NCBI GenBank assembly: GCA_018817025.1
Contig: JAHIUU010000007.1
Location: forward strand, 62,001-126,000
Length of the DNA stretch: 64,000 nucleotides
From: Candidatus Babelota bacterium
GTDB lineage: Bacteria > Babelota > Babeliae > Babelales > JAHIUU01
Direction of reading: 5' to 3'
Shown here: in pieces, positions 49,899 to 57,221 of the stretch
Layout of the letters: every line of letters begins with the position of its first letter
Numbering within the stretch: position 1 is the stretch's first letter
Notes under the pieces: model-generated
Seen by the model: the letters and a program-made list of their open reading frames with translations, nothing else
Databases searched by the model: none
What the model was told of the DNA's origin: nothing
Translations under genes and position numbers: made by a program

Positions 49899-49943
49899 TG
49901 ACAGGTAGAAATTTGATAAGCTTGTGTCTTTATGGAGGTGATC

Positions 49944-51068
49944 ATGAAAAAAATTACGCTTTTACTCAAAGCCGTTTTGCTTGTGTTTTTTGTGATGTCT
50001 GTTGTTCAGGTAGATGCGAGGGGTGTGGGGGAGATTAATGGAAATAAGAAGCCTGAGATCAAACGGCCAGTGCAACCAAAAGAGAACCCTAGAACGAGAA
50101 AAAATCAAAAAACAAATAAAATGCAGCAGCCCAATGTTGCTAATAATAATGATGTTGAGCTAGAGCGCGCGATCCAACAGAGCTTGCTCGAGAATAATAA
50201 GCCGGTGCAACCTGAATGGCCCGAGGAGATTTTCGAGATGCCTAATGATCCTGTTGATCCCGTGGAACTTGCGAAGCAATTGAGCCTGCAAGAGCTTGCT
50301 AATGATGGTAGCAAATCTTGGCCGAAAGAAATGTCAAAAGAAACTGGGCGTCAGGGGCTAGGTCTTGTCGATCAGCTGACGGAGAAACTCGTCCTAGAAG
50401 CGATGACTGTGGGCGAGTCATATACTATGCCAAATAATCAAAACATACTTATCCAGCGACTAACGAATAAGTTCCTTGTGGTTCAGTTGCCGGCCAATTC
50501 TCAGACAGGGGCTCGATGTGGTACACACGCATATATAAATTCTAAGTATTTGTGTGAAGCGAAAAACCCAGATGTTTTTGTAGAGTTTCTTAACTCTAAT
50601 TTGCTTATAAAAGAAGTAAATGAAAGTGCTGGAGTACTCAAAGGCATTCGTAGTATGAATGTTGGGTATGTTAACGACAACAACCTTTTATCGAATGATT
50701 ATAACAAATATGTTGGAACAGAAAACATGATGTCCTACGAAGAGATGCTTGAGCTTAATGGCGATAAAGTTTCTTCAATAGTTAGCGGGATTTGTAGAAC
50801 TATTATTGCGAAAGAAGATACACGGGAAAAGCTTTTGAAACAAAAGGTTATTTGCGATGCTTCGAAGCGTTTTACAGACACGAGACAGCCCGAAGTATTT
50901 ATTGTTAATACAGGCGGCCACTGGGTGACCATTCGAATTGAACATATGTCGAACGGCATGGTTGGTATCATCTTGGTGGATTCCATATGGAAGTTTGGAA
51001 CCGAGGCGGTTGATAAAATTGCTGTTTATTCTTTATGGCTCGAGGCGCTTGCCGCAATATTCGCATAA
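49944..51068 (+). CDS. Secreted protein with two ubiquitin-interacting motifs and a papain-like protease domain
   Basis: The 374-residue protein starts with a signal peptide (residues 4-25, ending VDA) after a GGAGGTG ribosome-binding site. A basic, disordered region is followed by DVELERAIQQSLLE (70-83), an exact match to the ubiquitin-interacting motif pattern (hydrophobic-x-x-Ala-x-x-x-Ser-x-x-Glu), and a second one, PVELAKQLSLQE (106-117). The C-terminal domain has RCGTHAYINSKYL with a candidate nucleophile Cys192, then GGHWVTIRI with His326, and ILVDSIW with Asp346: the order and spacing of a papain-like cysteine protease. UIMs bind ubiquitin in eukaryotes, and bacteria lack ubiquitin, so the protein is a candidate host-directed deubiquitinase or ubiquitin-like protease. 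The activity is inference. Two strong promoter pairs precede it and a terminator follows. Confidence 0.72.
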   Translation: MKKITLLLKAVLLVFFVMSVVQVDARGVGEINGNKKPEIKRPVQPKENPRTRKNQKTNKMQQPNVANNNDVELERAIQQSLLENNKPVQPEWPEEIFEMPNDPVDPVELAKQLSLQELANDGSKSWPKEMSKETGRQGLGLVDQLTEKLVLEAMTVGESYTMPNNQNILIQRLTNKFLVVQLPANSQTGARCGTHAYINSKYLCEAKNPDVFVEFLNSNLLIKEVNESAGVLKGIRSMNVGYVNDNNLLSNDYNKYVGTENMMSYEEMLELNGDKVSSIVSGICRTIIAKEDTREKLLKQKVICDASKRFTDTRQPEVFIVNTGGHWVTIRIEHMSNGMVGIILVDSIWKFGTEAVDKIAVYSLWLEALAAIFA

Positions 51069-51086
51069 AAGACGATTGTAAAAAGT

Positions 51087-51125
51087 AAAAGCCCGCTGGC
51101 AAATGTTGTGTCAGCGGGCTTTTTT
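51087..51125 (+). terminator. Rho-independent terminator after the UIM/protease gene
   Basis: AAAAGCCCGCTG (51087-51098) pairs with CAGCGGGCTTTT around a 13-base loop and is followed by a T-run. The A-run on the other side makes it potentially bidirectional. Confidence 0.88.
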
Positions 51126-51135
51126 ATTGCGCGAT

Positions 51136-51158
51136 CGCCTAGGGCTTCCCTACAGGGG
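51136..51158 (+). repeat. Short repeat shared with 18656
   Basis: CGCCTAGGGCTTCCCTACAG and GGG match 18656-18678 with two differences. It lies between two terminators in DNA without genes. Confidence 0.45.
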
Positions 51159-51242
51159 CCCCCCAACCCCATTTCTACCCCAACCTTACCATTCCTGAAC
51201 ATGTCGATTACCTCCCGCCAGTCTTCTCCCTATGAAGTGGCA

Positions 51243-51284
51243 AAATAAAAGAGCCGCCACTTAATTGTGGTGGCTCTTTTATTT
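51243..51284 (-). terminator. Bidirectional rho-independent terminator
   Basis: AAATAAAAGAGCCGCCAC pairs with GTGGTGGCTCTTTTATTT around a six-base loop (one G-U pair). It ends the toxin-like remnant read from the right and backs up the terminator at 51087. Confidence 0.88.
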
Positions 51285-51337
51285 GTGTGTAATTGGTTTA
51301 GGGTTTGGCCTTGCGAACCAGAAGGCTTCTGTCTCGC

Positions 51338-51791
51338 TTAAGTGGCCAAGATTTGTTCTTTTGGGTATTGGTTTTTCTCAAGGCATTCATCAATAAATGC
51401 AAGCAATGTTTTTGCTCCCATCAGCTTATCTGTCTCCGTGACGATTTCTGGACTATAAATTTGCCAAGGACTATGGGCCCAACTGCTCCAGTGCCATATC
51501 ATGTGCCACAGGCTGAGTAATTCCCCTGGAAACAAGATCTGCTTCCAAAAGCTCATGCTGAACGAAACACATATCATTTATTGTAGCTTCTCCAGTTTTC
51601 AAGCGCTCCAAAGCGATTTTATTTAAACAAACGTCCAAAGTATCGATATTTTCTAGATGTCTTTCTATTATAGCAATCTCTTTCTTCGTAACAATAACAT
51701 TGCAATTGGTTACGAGATTCGATTGTTCACATATCTTCCCCGTCCTACCGCCACCGCAACCACCCCCCATCGCAGGGCGGTTGTCTTGCAT
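51338..51791 (-). pseudogene. Frameshifted HExxE-type protein, possible polymorphic-toxin remnant
   Basis: Two minus-strand frames join into one plausible protein of about 150 residues. The first (51791-51471) ends FVQHELLEADLVSRGITQPV, then AHDMALEQLG, before a stop; the second frame continues AHSPWQIYSPEIVTETDK and ends KEQILAT at 51338. The shift falls at the GGGCCC run near 51475-51480. I recall the combined pattern (HELxE, AH, LYxPEVI) from C-terminal regions of RHS-like and other polymorphic toxins, but cannot confirm it. The N-terminus (GGGCGGGRTG) lacks a good ribosome-binding site, so the piece may be a fragment. A sequencing error at the G/C run is the alternative explanation. Confidence 0.5.
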
Positions 51792-51858
51792 AGTGGGCGA
51801 TTCTCTTGTTTTTTAATTTTGTTTTGCGAGATACTTGGTAAAAAATAGGAGAATAGCG

Positions 51859-52860
51859 ATGGATCTCGTAATAATTTCATGCGCCCTAGGGGTCGTTTTT
51901 GGGTTGCTTGGTTTATGGTGGTCGAGTGATAAGTCGGTCGAACACGCTCTTGATTTGTCTAGCATCTTAGGAATAACGACATTTTTTGTCGGTTTTGTGT
52001 TCATGGCGATGGCGACCGGTTTTCCAGAGCTTGCTGTTGCGATTGCGTCTTTGTGGAAAGGGGTTCCCGGAGTCGCAGTTGGTGCCATCGTTGGCTCGAA
52101 TTTAATTGATGTATCGCTTGTTCTAGGTCTTCCTGCGGTTATGCTAGGAACGCTTAATGTCAAAACAGAAGAAAAGCTTCCCTTGATGCTTATGCTGGTG
52201 ATAGCGGCATTGGTTATGGCGCTGGTTTTTGTTATAGGGGTCCTAAGTCCCTGGCACGGGGTTATCTTGTTGCTTTTATATGTTGCTAGCATCTGGTGGC
52301 TTTGGAGATCGAGGGCGGTCAAGGTTGTGCCCGAAGAGGTAGCGATTGAAGCGTTGAGCGCTGAAGAAGTATTAACGAGAAAAAGATTCTGGAAGACCAG
52401 AATGAAAGTTATTGGGAAGTTGCTTTTTAGTTTGTCGCTTGTGGTTGCATTTTCAAAGCTATCGGTTGATTGTGCTGTTGTAATTGCTCATCACTTTGCG
52501 CTCAGTATTCAGACAATTGGCGTGACTGTTTTTGCGGTTGGGACGTCTTTGCCAGAACTAGCACTTAGTTTTCAGGCGGTTCGAAGAAAAGAGTACTCGC
52601 TTGCTTTTGGAAATTCGTTTGGTTCTGTACTTGAACAAGCGACACTGATTCTTGGTTTTTTGGCGATCGGGGCTGCAAGGCCGCTCGACTTGAGAATGTT
52701 GAGGCCGGTTGCGCCGCTTATGTTTTTATCGTATGCGATTGTTGTCCATAGTCTAATGAAAAAAACAAAGGTTGGATGTCAAGAAGGGCTAGGCCGAAAA
52801 GAAGGCCTAGCCCTTTTGTTGCTATTTGTCGTACACGTTTTGTACTTTTTGTTTTTTTAA
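51859..52860 (+). CDS. Sodium/calcium exchanger family protein (YrbG-like)
   Basis: The 333-residue inner-membrane protein has two inverted halves of about five spans, each with the CaCA alpha-repeat: MAMATGFPELAVAIASLWKG ... GAIVGSNLIDVSLVLGLP in the first half and FAVGTSLPELALSFQAVRR ... GNSFGSVLEQATLILG in the second. Both have the ion-binding acidic residue. It exchanges Na+ or H+ for Ca2+ or a similar cation. AGGAG precedes the ATG at 51859. The last 25 codons contain a terminator-like hairpin (listed separately), and the end overlaps frr by four bases. Confidence 0.88.
   Translation: MDLVIISCALGVVFGLLGLWWSSDKSVEHALDLSSILGITTFFVGFVFMAMATGFPELAVAIASLWKGVPGVAVGAIVGSNLIDVSLVLGLPAVMLGTLNVKTEEKLPLMLMLVIAALVMALVFVIGVLSPWHGVILLLLYVASIWWLWRSRAVKVVPEEVAIEALSAEEVLTRKRFWKTRMKVIGKLLFSLSLVVAFSKLSVDCAVVIAHHFALSIQTIGVTVFAVGTSLPELALSFQAVRRKEYSLAFGNSFGSVLEQATLILGFLAIGAARPLDLRMLRPVAPLMFLSYAIVVHSLMKKTKVGCQEGLGRKEGLALLLLFVVHVLYFLFF
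52784..52816 (+). terminator. Terminator-like hairpin inside the exchanger coding sequence
   Basis: AAGGGCTAGGCC pairs with GGCCTAGCCCTT across a seven-base loop and is followed by TTGTTG. The stem is nearly perfect but lies about 45 bases before the stop codon, and the T-run is weak. It may be an attenuating or coding-end terminator in both directions (frr ends at 52857 on the other strand). Confidence 0.5.
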
Positions 52861-53441
52861 GTGAGTGTTAACTCTCCAGACTTTTTCTTTTGCATAGAGT
52901 CTATTTTACCTATGAATTCATCGGTGACTTTTTGCAGGGTATCGTTAAGCCTGCGAGCAAAATCTTCCGAGATTCCGTGTTTTTTCTCTGTGTCCCTGAT
53001 TTGGTTATGATACTCTTTGCGAATGTTTCGAATGCCAATTCGACCGTCTTCTGCTTTTTTGCCAAGCTCCTTAACCATTTCTTCTCGTCGAGCGGCGCTC
53101 ATTTGAGGGAGTTGAAGGCGAATTACCTCTCCGTCGTTAATTGGGGTGACGCCAAAGTTTGACGTCAACAAGCCTTTTTCGATGTCATGGATAATGCTCT
53201 TGTCCCAAGGTTGAATGGTAATCAGTCTTGCATCTGGGATAGATATGGTTGCAAGATTTTTAATTGGCATGGTTTGGCCATAGCACTCAACAGGAATGTT
53301 TTCGACAAGAGCGGACGACGCCCGACCGGTTCTTATTGTTGAAAGCTCTTTTTCGAAGTGTCCTATCGGTTTGGTCATCTTTTCTTTGAGTATTGCTTCG
53401 AAGCTTCTCGTGTCCCCTTCTGCAAAAACAAATGGTTCCAT
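52857..53441 (-). CDS. frr: Ribosome recycling factor
   Basis: Frr releases ribosomes from mRNA after termination together with EF-G. The 194-residue protein has the standard layout: STIRTGRASSALVENIPVEC, IPDARLITIQPWDKSIIHDI, INDGEVIRLQLPQMSAARRE, and the helical IRKEYHNQIRDTEK end. AAGGAG precedes the ATG. It is the last gene of the tsf-pyrH-frr cluster. Confidence 0.97.
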   Translation of the reverse strand: MEPFVFAEGDTRSFEAILKEKMTKPIGHFEKELSTIRTGRASSALVENIPVECYGQTMPIKNLATISIPDARLITIQPWDKSIIHDIEKGLLTSNFGVTPINDGEVIRLQLPQMSAARREEMVKELGKKAEDGRIGIRNIRKEYHNQIRDTEKKHGISEDFARRLNDTLQKVTDEFIGKIDSMQKKKSGELTLT

Positions 53442-53488
53442 GGGTTTACTGCTCCTTGGTTACGTTTAAAGAAACTTGCTATTTTATT

Positions 53489-54202
53489 CTACTGTATTCT
53501 ACTTCCGAAGTCAGGATTTTCAAGTGCTTTGTGAAGTGCGTTCGGGGTGAAAAGATTGAAAACTCTTATCGGAATATTGTGTTCTTGGGCAAGGGTGATT
53601 GCCGTCTTATCCATAACAGTTAGTTTTTTATCAAGCACCTCTTGATAGCTGATTGTTTTGTAAAACTTGCTGTCTGGGTGTATGAGTGGATCGTCCGCAT
53701 AAATACCATCAACTTTTGTTGCTTTCCATACCTCATCAGCCCCGAGCTGAAGAGCTCGCAGGACTGCGTTTGTGTCGGTAGTGAAGAATGGGTTGCCTGT
53801 TCCGCCAACAAAAATAATACATTTGTGTTGCATGAATGCATTGTCGATTGAGTTTTGACTGAGTGGCAGTGCAATACTTGGGCATGAAAAGGCGCTGAGT
53901 AGTGAGGAAGGAACGTTTGCTTGTGATAGGAGGTCTTGAAGGACAACTCCGTTAACGATTGTTGAGAGCATGCCAACGTTATGTGCCGATGTTTTTTCAA
54001 GGCCAAGACTGTGGTTGGTGATTGCCCCTCGAAAGAAGTTTCCGCCACCGATGACGAGTCCTACGTGGTGTTGTGCATTGAGGGTTTTGATTTGTTGAAT
54101 AATATTGTTTATTTGTTTGATTTTTAAAGAGGGAGACTGTTTTTGTCCTTCGCGTTCATACGAAAACAGTTCCCCCGTTAATTTTATTAAAAGAACTTTC
54201 AT
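53489..54202 (-). CDS. pyrH: Uridylate kinase
   Basis: PyrH phosphorylates UMP to UDP. The 237-residue protein has the bacterial amino-acid-kinase fold: LLIKLTGELFSYE, VIGGGNFFRGA, FVGGTGNPFFTTDTNAVLRA, KATKVDGIYADDP and the C-terminal RVFNLF. It is two bases downstream of tsf, which is the classical order tsf-pyrH-frr. Confidence 0.96.
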   Translation of the reverse strand: MKVLLIKLTGELFSYEREGQKQSPSLKIKQINNIIQQIKTLNAQHHVGLVIGGGNFFRGAITNHSLGLEKTSAHNVGMLSTIVNGVVLQDLLSQANVPSSLLSAFSCPSIALPLSQNSIDNAFMQHKCIIFVGGTGNPFFTTDTNAVLRALQLGADEVWKATKVDGIYADDPLIHPDSKFYKTISYQEVLDKKLTVMDKTAITLAQEHNIPIRVFNLFTPNALHKALENPDFGSRIQ

Positions 54203-54204
54203 GC

Positions 54205-55092
54205 TTATTTGCCGATTGCGAAACGCTTGAATTGCTTGATTGTGATGGTGCAGCCGGCTTTTTTGGCGACGTCGTTCATATGTTGTTCGACGGAGAGTTT
54301 GTCTTGTTTAATATATTTTTGCTTGATCAGGCAGACCTCTTCGTAAAATTTGTTCATCTTGCCAACCATGATTTTATCGATCATCTGCTCAGGCTTGCCG
54401 GTAGATTTCAGTTGCTCAGCAATAATACACTTTTCTTTTTCGATTGTTTCTTGGTTGACTTGTGATGGGTCGATGGTGAGTGGGTTGCTGACGGCGATTT
54501 GCATGCAAATGTCTCGTGATAGCTGTACAAGAATTTCTTTGTTTGCATCGTCTAAACCTTTGACCTCGAGTTCTATCATTGTCCCTAGGGTTGCTCCTGG
54601 ATGGATGTAGGCATTGACGAAGCCGTTCGCTTCAGGGCTGAATCGTGCGCATTGTGAGATTTTTATATTTTCTGCGATTTTGGCGACAAGCTCGTTGAGC
54701 ATTGTTTTGACGAGTTTATCGCCGAGTTTTTGTTCGATAAGACATGCTGGTTCGCACCATTTGTTTGAGCATAGGGAGGTTTTTGCGAGATGTTCGCAAA
54801 CGGTGTTCGCGAATGTCTTCATGTCGCTGGTATTTGCAGAGAAATCTGTTTCGCAGCCGATCTCGAGGAGGGCGCCTGTTTTATGATCTGGAGTGATGTA
54901 GGCAGCCACGGTACCGTTGTTCGTTGCATGTTCAGCTCGCTTTGCAGCGACGGACGCGCCTTTTTTGCGTAAAATTTCGATAGCTTTTTCGATGTCTCCC
55001 TCGGCAAGGATAAGTGCTTTTTTGCAGTCCATCATGCCTACCTGCGTTTTCTCCCGTAATTCTTTCACTAGTTCCATGGTTATTTTTGCCAT
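54205..55092 (-). CDS. tsf: Elongation factor Ts
   Basis: EF-Ts recycles EF-Tu by nucleotide exchange. The 295-residue protein opens LVKELREKTQVGMMDCKKAL, has the TDFSANTSD core segment and the C-terminal coiled-coil and SVEQHMNDVAKKAGC stretch. AGGAG precedes the ATG at 55092. rpsB, which normally stands directly before tsf, is absent; the divergent neighbour is rpmF instead. A perfect 12-base palindrome ACCCTTAAGGGT lies upstream (55149-55160). Confidence 0.96.
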   Translation of the reverse strand: MAKITMELVKELREKTQVGMMDCKKALILAEGDIEKAIEILRKKGASVAAKRAEHATNNGTVAAYITPDHKTGALLEIGCETDFSANTSDMKTFANTVCEHLAKTSLCSNKWCEPACLIEQKLGDKLVKTMLNELVAKIAENIKISQCARFSPEANGFVNAYIHPGATLGTMIELEVKGLDDANKEILVQLSRDICMQIAVSNPLTIDPSQVNQETIEKEKCIIAEQLKSTGKPEQMIDKIMVGKMNKFYEEVCLIKQKYIKQDKLSVEQHMNDVAKKAGCTITIKQFKRFAIGK

Positions 55093-55200
55093 CAAAGTAC
55101 TCCTGTGTCGATTCTTGATTATTGATTGTTGCTATAACAGCCCAATATACCCTTAAGGGTGCCAGAAAATGTCAATTTTACAACATGTTACACTTATTTT

Positions 55201-55229
55201 TTGACAAATTTCCTGTCAGAATTTACGCT
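55201..55229 (+). promoter_or_regulatory. Promoter of the rpmF-fab operon
   Basis: TTGACA (55201-55206) is followed after 17 bases by TACGCT (55224-55229), about 40 bases before the rpmF start. A second, weaker pair (TTGACG, 15 bases, TACTAA) lies downstream. Confidence 0.5.
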
Positions 55230-55271
55230 TATTGACGTTATTTTTATCTTATTACTAAATCGGAGTTTGCT

Positions 55272-55559
55272 ATGCCAGTACCAAAACGTAAAACATCTAA
55301 ATCTCGCCGAGATAAGCGTTCTGCGAATAAGGGATTAAAAGTTAAGTCTATAGCAGTATGTCAGTCTTGTCAGGCGCCTGTTGTGCCGCATAAAGTTTGT
55401 TCTGAGTGTGGCAAATATAAGGGTGTTAAGGTCCTTAGAACGAAGACCGACCGCATGCACGAGCGTGGTCAGGTTCGTCGAGAATTAGAAGCGAAACGCC
55501 AAGGGCAGGACGTTGCCTCTGAGACGGCGGTGGTTCCGGAAGGTGCGAAAAACGAATAA
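55272..55559 (+). CDS. rpmF: 50S ribosomal protein L32
   Basis: The 95-residue protein starts MPVPKRKTSKSRRDKRS and has the L32 zinc motif CQSC...CSEC. It is longer than usual by about 30 residues because of a charged C-terminal tail (RRELEAKRQGQDVASETAVV), in the region next to plsX. CGGAG stands before the ATG. Confidence 0.95.
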   Translation: MPVPKRKTSKSRRDKRSANKGLKVKSIAVCQSCQAPVVPHKVCSECGKYKGVKVLRTKTDRMHERGQVRRELEAKRQGQDVASETAVVPEGAKNE

Positions 55560-55569
55560 GGAGCCTCAG

Positions 55570-56493
55570 GTGATTGCGATCGACGCAATGGGTGGAGATT
55601 TTGCTCCCGAGGCTGTGCTGGAAGGAAGCCTGCGTTACGTAAAGGCGACCTGCACTCCCGTCTGTCTATTCGGCCCGCAGGATGAGCTGCGCCGCGTGTT
55701 GGATCAGCTCGATTCTGGCTGGGAACAGTACCCCATTTCTATTATGAATGCCCCTCAAATTATTTCTATGGGCCAAGAGCCGGTGCAAGCGGTTCGGTTG
55801 ATGCCTGATTCATCGTTGGTTCGGGCCGTGGCGTCGGTACGAGACGGAGATTGTAGGGTGGCTCTTTCGGCGGGCAATTCTGGGGCGATGATGGCGGCGG
55901 CGCTTTTTTTGATAGGGCGAAATAAGGGGGTTGAGAGGCCGGCGCTTGTTGGCCTTTTGCCAGGAGCATCTGGTGCGACGGTCTGTCTGGATCTTGGTGC
56001 CAACGCAGATTGTAAGGCTAATAATCTCTATCAGTTTGCTCATCTTGGTGTACAATACGCGCAGGATTTTCTTGATAGAGATCGCGATGACATAACGGTT
56101 GGGTTGTTGTCGAATGGGGAGGAGCCGGGGAAGGGATCGCTTGTTACAAAAGAGGCTTTTGCTTTGTTGCAAAAGTCTTTTCTCAATTTTGTTGGTAATG
56201 TTGAGCCGCAGCATGTGCTTGCAGGTAAGGTTGACGTTGTTGTCAGTGATGGCTTTGCTGGCAATGTGTTACTCAAAACATTTGAGGCAACCGTTTGGCT
56301 TTGCGGCAAAAAGAAAGAGCATTCTTTTGGCAAGAGTGGTGGCGCATTGTTGCTTGGTGTGAAAAAGCCGGTGGTCATTGTGCATGGAAATGCGTCCGTG
56401 TCTGACATTGAGAAAGCAATTAGGTTTGCCCAAAAAATTTCGTTGGTTAATGTTGAATCGTATACTATTGAACCTATGGTACCGAATAGGTAA
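55570..56493 (+). CDS. plsX: Phosphate acyltransferase PlsX
   Basis: PlsX makes acyl-phosphate from acyl-ACP for phospholipid synthesis. The 307-residue protein has the IAIDAMGGDFAPEAVLEG start, SAGNSGAMMAAALFLIGR, LDLGANADCKANNLYQFA, LSNGEEPGKGS, and VSDGFAGNVLLKTFEA. I chose the GTG at 55570 because AAGGAG precedes it; an upstream ATG would overlap rpmF heavily. rpmF-plsX is a classic pair. Confidence 0.95.
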   Translation: MIAIDAMGGDFAPEAVLEGSLRYVKATCTPVCLFGPQDELRRVLDQLDSGWEQYPISIMNAPQIISMGQEPVQAVRLMPDSSLVRAVASVRDGDCRVALSAGNSGAMMAAALFLIGRNKGVERPALVGLLPGASGATVCLDLGANADCKANNLYQFAHLGVQYAQDFLDRDRDDITVGLLSNGEEPGKGSLVTKEAFALLQKSFLNFVGNVEPQHVLAGKVDVVVSDGFAGNVLLKTFEATVWLCGKKKEHSFGKSGGALLLGVKKPVVIVHGNASVSDIEKAIRFAQKISLVNVESYTIEPMVPNR

Positions 56494-56507
56494 CGGAGGA
56501 GAGAGCT

Positions 56508-57221
56508 ATGAAAAAAGATTTGATTAAGATGATAAAAGAGTATCAGAATTACTTACTGGTCGCCATTGGCGTTACGATGCTTTTGGTAGGAGGTACTTAC
56601 GGATATTCATATTATAAGGTAAGCCGCGAAGAGCGGGCTTACCGGGCGATGGTTACGGCATTTGAATATTTTGATGCGCCGATAAAGAGTGGTGAAGCAA
56701 AAGAGAAAGACCTTAGTTTTCTTGGGAAAAAAGAGTTTTCGAGTGCGAATGAGAAGTGGGAAAAAGTTGCGTTGGTTTTCAAAAAAGCGTATGAAGACCA
56801 TGGAAACAGTGGTATAGCTCCGTTTTTTCTAGCGTTTCAGGTTGAGGCCCTAATAAATCTAGGTAATATTCCTGAGGCGATCAAGTTGCTTCGTGAGGTT
56901 ATTAGGTTGTTAACCAACAAAGAAAGCAAAGATTACTATCAGAGCAAGCTTGCGCTCTTGTTAACCGATACGAAAAATGACAAGAACATTCAAGAGGGTC
57001 TTGCCATGCTTAAAAAGATTGCTCTAGATGATGAAAGCGTGGCGCACGATCTTTCGTTGTTTCATTTAGGAAATTACTATTGGTGTCATAAGCAGTTTAC
57101 AGAGGCGCGAAATTATTGGAACCAGCTGGTGCTCAAGTATGGAAAAGACGAAAAATATGCGTCGCCGTGGGTGTCTGCCGCGATGAGTCGACTTCGGTTG
57201 ATCGATAGTGATGCAGAGTAA
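56508..57221 (+). CDS. Membrane-anchored TPR protein (YfgM-like)
   Basis: The 237-residue protein has one N-terminal span (YLLVAIGVTMLLVGGTYGYS, residues 15-34) and then TPR-like helices (FFLAFQVEALINLGNIPEAI; LFHLGNYYWCHKQFTEARNY). This matches the plan of YfgM, a periplasm-facing protein associated with the Sec translocon. GGAGGA precedes the ATG. It lies inside the rpmF-plsX-fab operon and its stop overlaps the gltX start (TAATG). Confidence 0.8.
   Translation: MKKDLIKMIKEYQNYLLVAIGVTMLLVGGTYGYSYYKVSREERAYRAMVTAFEYFDAPIKSGEAKEKDLSFLGKKEFSSANEKWEKVALVFKKAYEDHGNSGIAPFFLAFQVEALINLGNIPEAIKLLREVIRLLTNKESKDYYQSKLALLLTDTKNDKNIQEGLAMLKKIALDDESVAHDLSLFHLGNYYWCHKQFTEARNYWNQLVLKYGKDEKYASPWVSAAMSRLRLIDSDAE

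Larger units (their letters stand above)
49583..49943. other. 361-base spacer between dnaE and the UIM/protease gene
   Basis: The spacer contains two promoter-like pairs and two hairpins, listed separately. The part nearest dnaE (49583-49729) shows no clear feature. Confidence 0.5.

Noticed and set aside
55149..55160. Operator palindrome ACCCTTAAGGGT upstream of tsf
   Set aside because: A single 12-base palindrome in a divergent promoter region is suggestive but unsupported by a second copy in this window or a nearby regulator gene.
55144..55175. Promoter for tsf (TTGACA with TATATT)
   Set aside because: The elements are 20 bases apart, outside the usual range, so I did not list it as a feature.
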